From JBNKDD01 sp050288085 (GTDB lineage Bacteria; Chloroflexota; Anaerolineae; Aggregatilineales; UBA3940): a stretch of DNA of 29,372 nt. The position numbers and the translations under genes were made by a program. Below are positions 28,727-29,372 of this stretch, one piece after another; the first letter of the stretch is position 1; the number at the start of each line of letters is the position of its first letter. The stretch is taken from the NCBI GenBank assembly GCA_050288085.1, contig JBNKDD010000043.1:1-29372 (forward strand). Direction: 5' to 3'. Below the pieces are notes generated by a model. It was not told the origin of the DNA and did not search any database. It saw only the letters and a list, made by a program, of their open reading frames with translations.

Positions 28727-29372
28727 TGGAAAAAGTGGGACTGCTTGGCTGGCCGCTCGGACACAGCGTATCACCGCCGATGCATAACGCCGCATTCAAG
28801 GCGCTCGGCCTGGATTGGCAGTATGATGCGCTCCCGGTGCAGCCTGAAGCATTAAGGGAACGGCTGCCCCAACTGATCGAGGCGGGCTACCGGGGCTTCA
28901 ACGTGACCGTGCCGCATAAGCACACGGTGCTGTCGGTTGGCCTGCCGGTAACGGTCGATGAGGCGGTTGAAACGATGTCAGCCACTAACACACTCAGGGT
29001 TAAGGATGACGGTTCGCTGCTTGCCACCAACACCGACTGGCAGGGCTTTATGGATGATCTTCAAGAGCATGGCGTGGCTGTCGAGGAGAAGCACTGCCTG
29101 ATTCTCGGTACGGGCGGATCGGCTCAGGCGGTGGCCTTTGCCCTTCGCAAAATGCAGGCCGGGCAGATTACGTTTGTCAGCCGTAAGCCGAATGGTTCAA
29201 GCGAAGCTATTCGATACGAGCAGCTAGGAGACGTGATTTCGCACACCCATCTGATCGTCAACTGCACGCCGGTTGGCATGTCACCGAAGGTTGATCAATC
29301 GCCCTGGCCTGAGAATGTACCCTTTCCATCAGGTGCTTTGCTGTACGATCTGATCTACAATCCTCCCATTAC
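28726..29372 (+). CDS. aroE: Shikimate dehydrogenase (3' end beyond window)
   Basis: The first 215 codons of shikimate dehydrogenase are present; the gene runs off the right edge. Motifs are GWPLGHSVSPPMHNAAF, GFNVTVPHK (Lys of the catalytic pair near 66), ATNTDWQGF (Asp near 106), the NADP-binding GTGGSAQAV, NCTPVGM and DLIYNPP. It reduces 3-dehydroshikimate to shikimate. The usual GAVNTL before the catalytic Asp reads SATNTL here, a mild departure. It follows aroA with a 1-nt overlap, so it belongs to the same transcript. Confidence 0.94.
   Translation, partial: MEKVGLLGWPLGHSVSPPMHNAAFKALGLDWQYDALPVQPEALRERLPQLIEAGYRGFNVTVPHKHTVLSVGLPVTVDEAVETMSATNTLRVKDDGSLLATNTDWQGFMDDLQEHGVAVEEKHCLILGTGGSAQAVAFALRKMQAGQITFVSRKPNGSSEAIRYEQLGDVISHTHLIVNCTPVGMSPKVDQSPWPENVPFPSGALLYDLIYNPPI

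Overview
The window looks like a chromosomal segment of a free-living, moderately GC-rich bacterium. My best guess is Chloroflexota (Anaerolineae-like). That rests on overall gene flavour: a class A PBP with a Thr/Pro linker and Ig-like tail, a soluble Ser/Thr kinase with a WD40 propeller, and an ABC-2 exporter operon with split ATPases. There is no rRNA gene, and I saw no tRNA, CRISPR array or intact insertion sequence, so taxonomy is an inference only.

Layout. (1) 1-5240, minus strand: a class A penicillin-binding protein, then a DUF4380-like protein and two tandem paralogous metallophosphoesterases, the last cut by the window edge. (2) 5243-6889, plus: a two-gene unit of unknown membrane proteins with a divergent promoter. 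(3) 6896-11224, minus: an SDR oxidoreductase behind an alpha/beta hydrolase fused to a polytopic membrane domain, and a separate DUF1566 lipoprotein with a Pro/Gly/Gln-rich tail and its own terminator. (4) 11465-11926, plus: an orphan receiver-domain protein. (5) 12106-18614, minus: a drug/solute exporter operon in the order TetR regulator, ABC-2 permease, two ABC ATPases, two HlyD-type adaptors. It has two TetR-type palindromes with a shared half-site pattern, one at the tetR promoter and one inside a second promoter before the ATPase genes. (6) 18858-20663, plus: a kinase-WD40 protein. (7) 20806-21749: a second TetR regulator with promoter and operator, overlapping a small zinc-ribbon gene. 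(8) 21912-24573: a tightly overlapped three-gene unit encoding an AlkD-like DNA glycosylase, a second AlkD-like HEAT protein lacking the catalytic Asp, and an SplB-like radical SAM protein that ends in a helix-hairpin-helix domain; I infer a DNA-repair module. (9) 24579-25711: a UPF0173 metal-dependent hydrolase, then a tiny transcription unit with a 57-codon ORF whose ribosome-binding site lies in a hairpin. (10) 25742-29372: an aromatic amino-acid operon, aroH-aroF-aroA-aroE (aroE cut by the edge).

The most striking element is upstream of the aro genes. Between a good promoter and a strong intrinsic terminator lies a 24-codon leader ORF in which nine of ten consecutive codons are Phe, Tyr or Trp, and mutually exclusive RNA pairings can be drawn. 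This is a classical ribosome-mediated attenuator placed in front of chorismate mutase and DAHP synthase, and it senses all three end products. Also of note are the three-gene repair module, the complementary degeneracy of the two exporter ATPases, and a pair of related short palindromic repeats, one of which sits between the attenuator and aroH.
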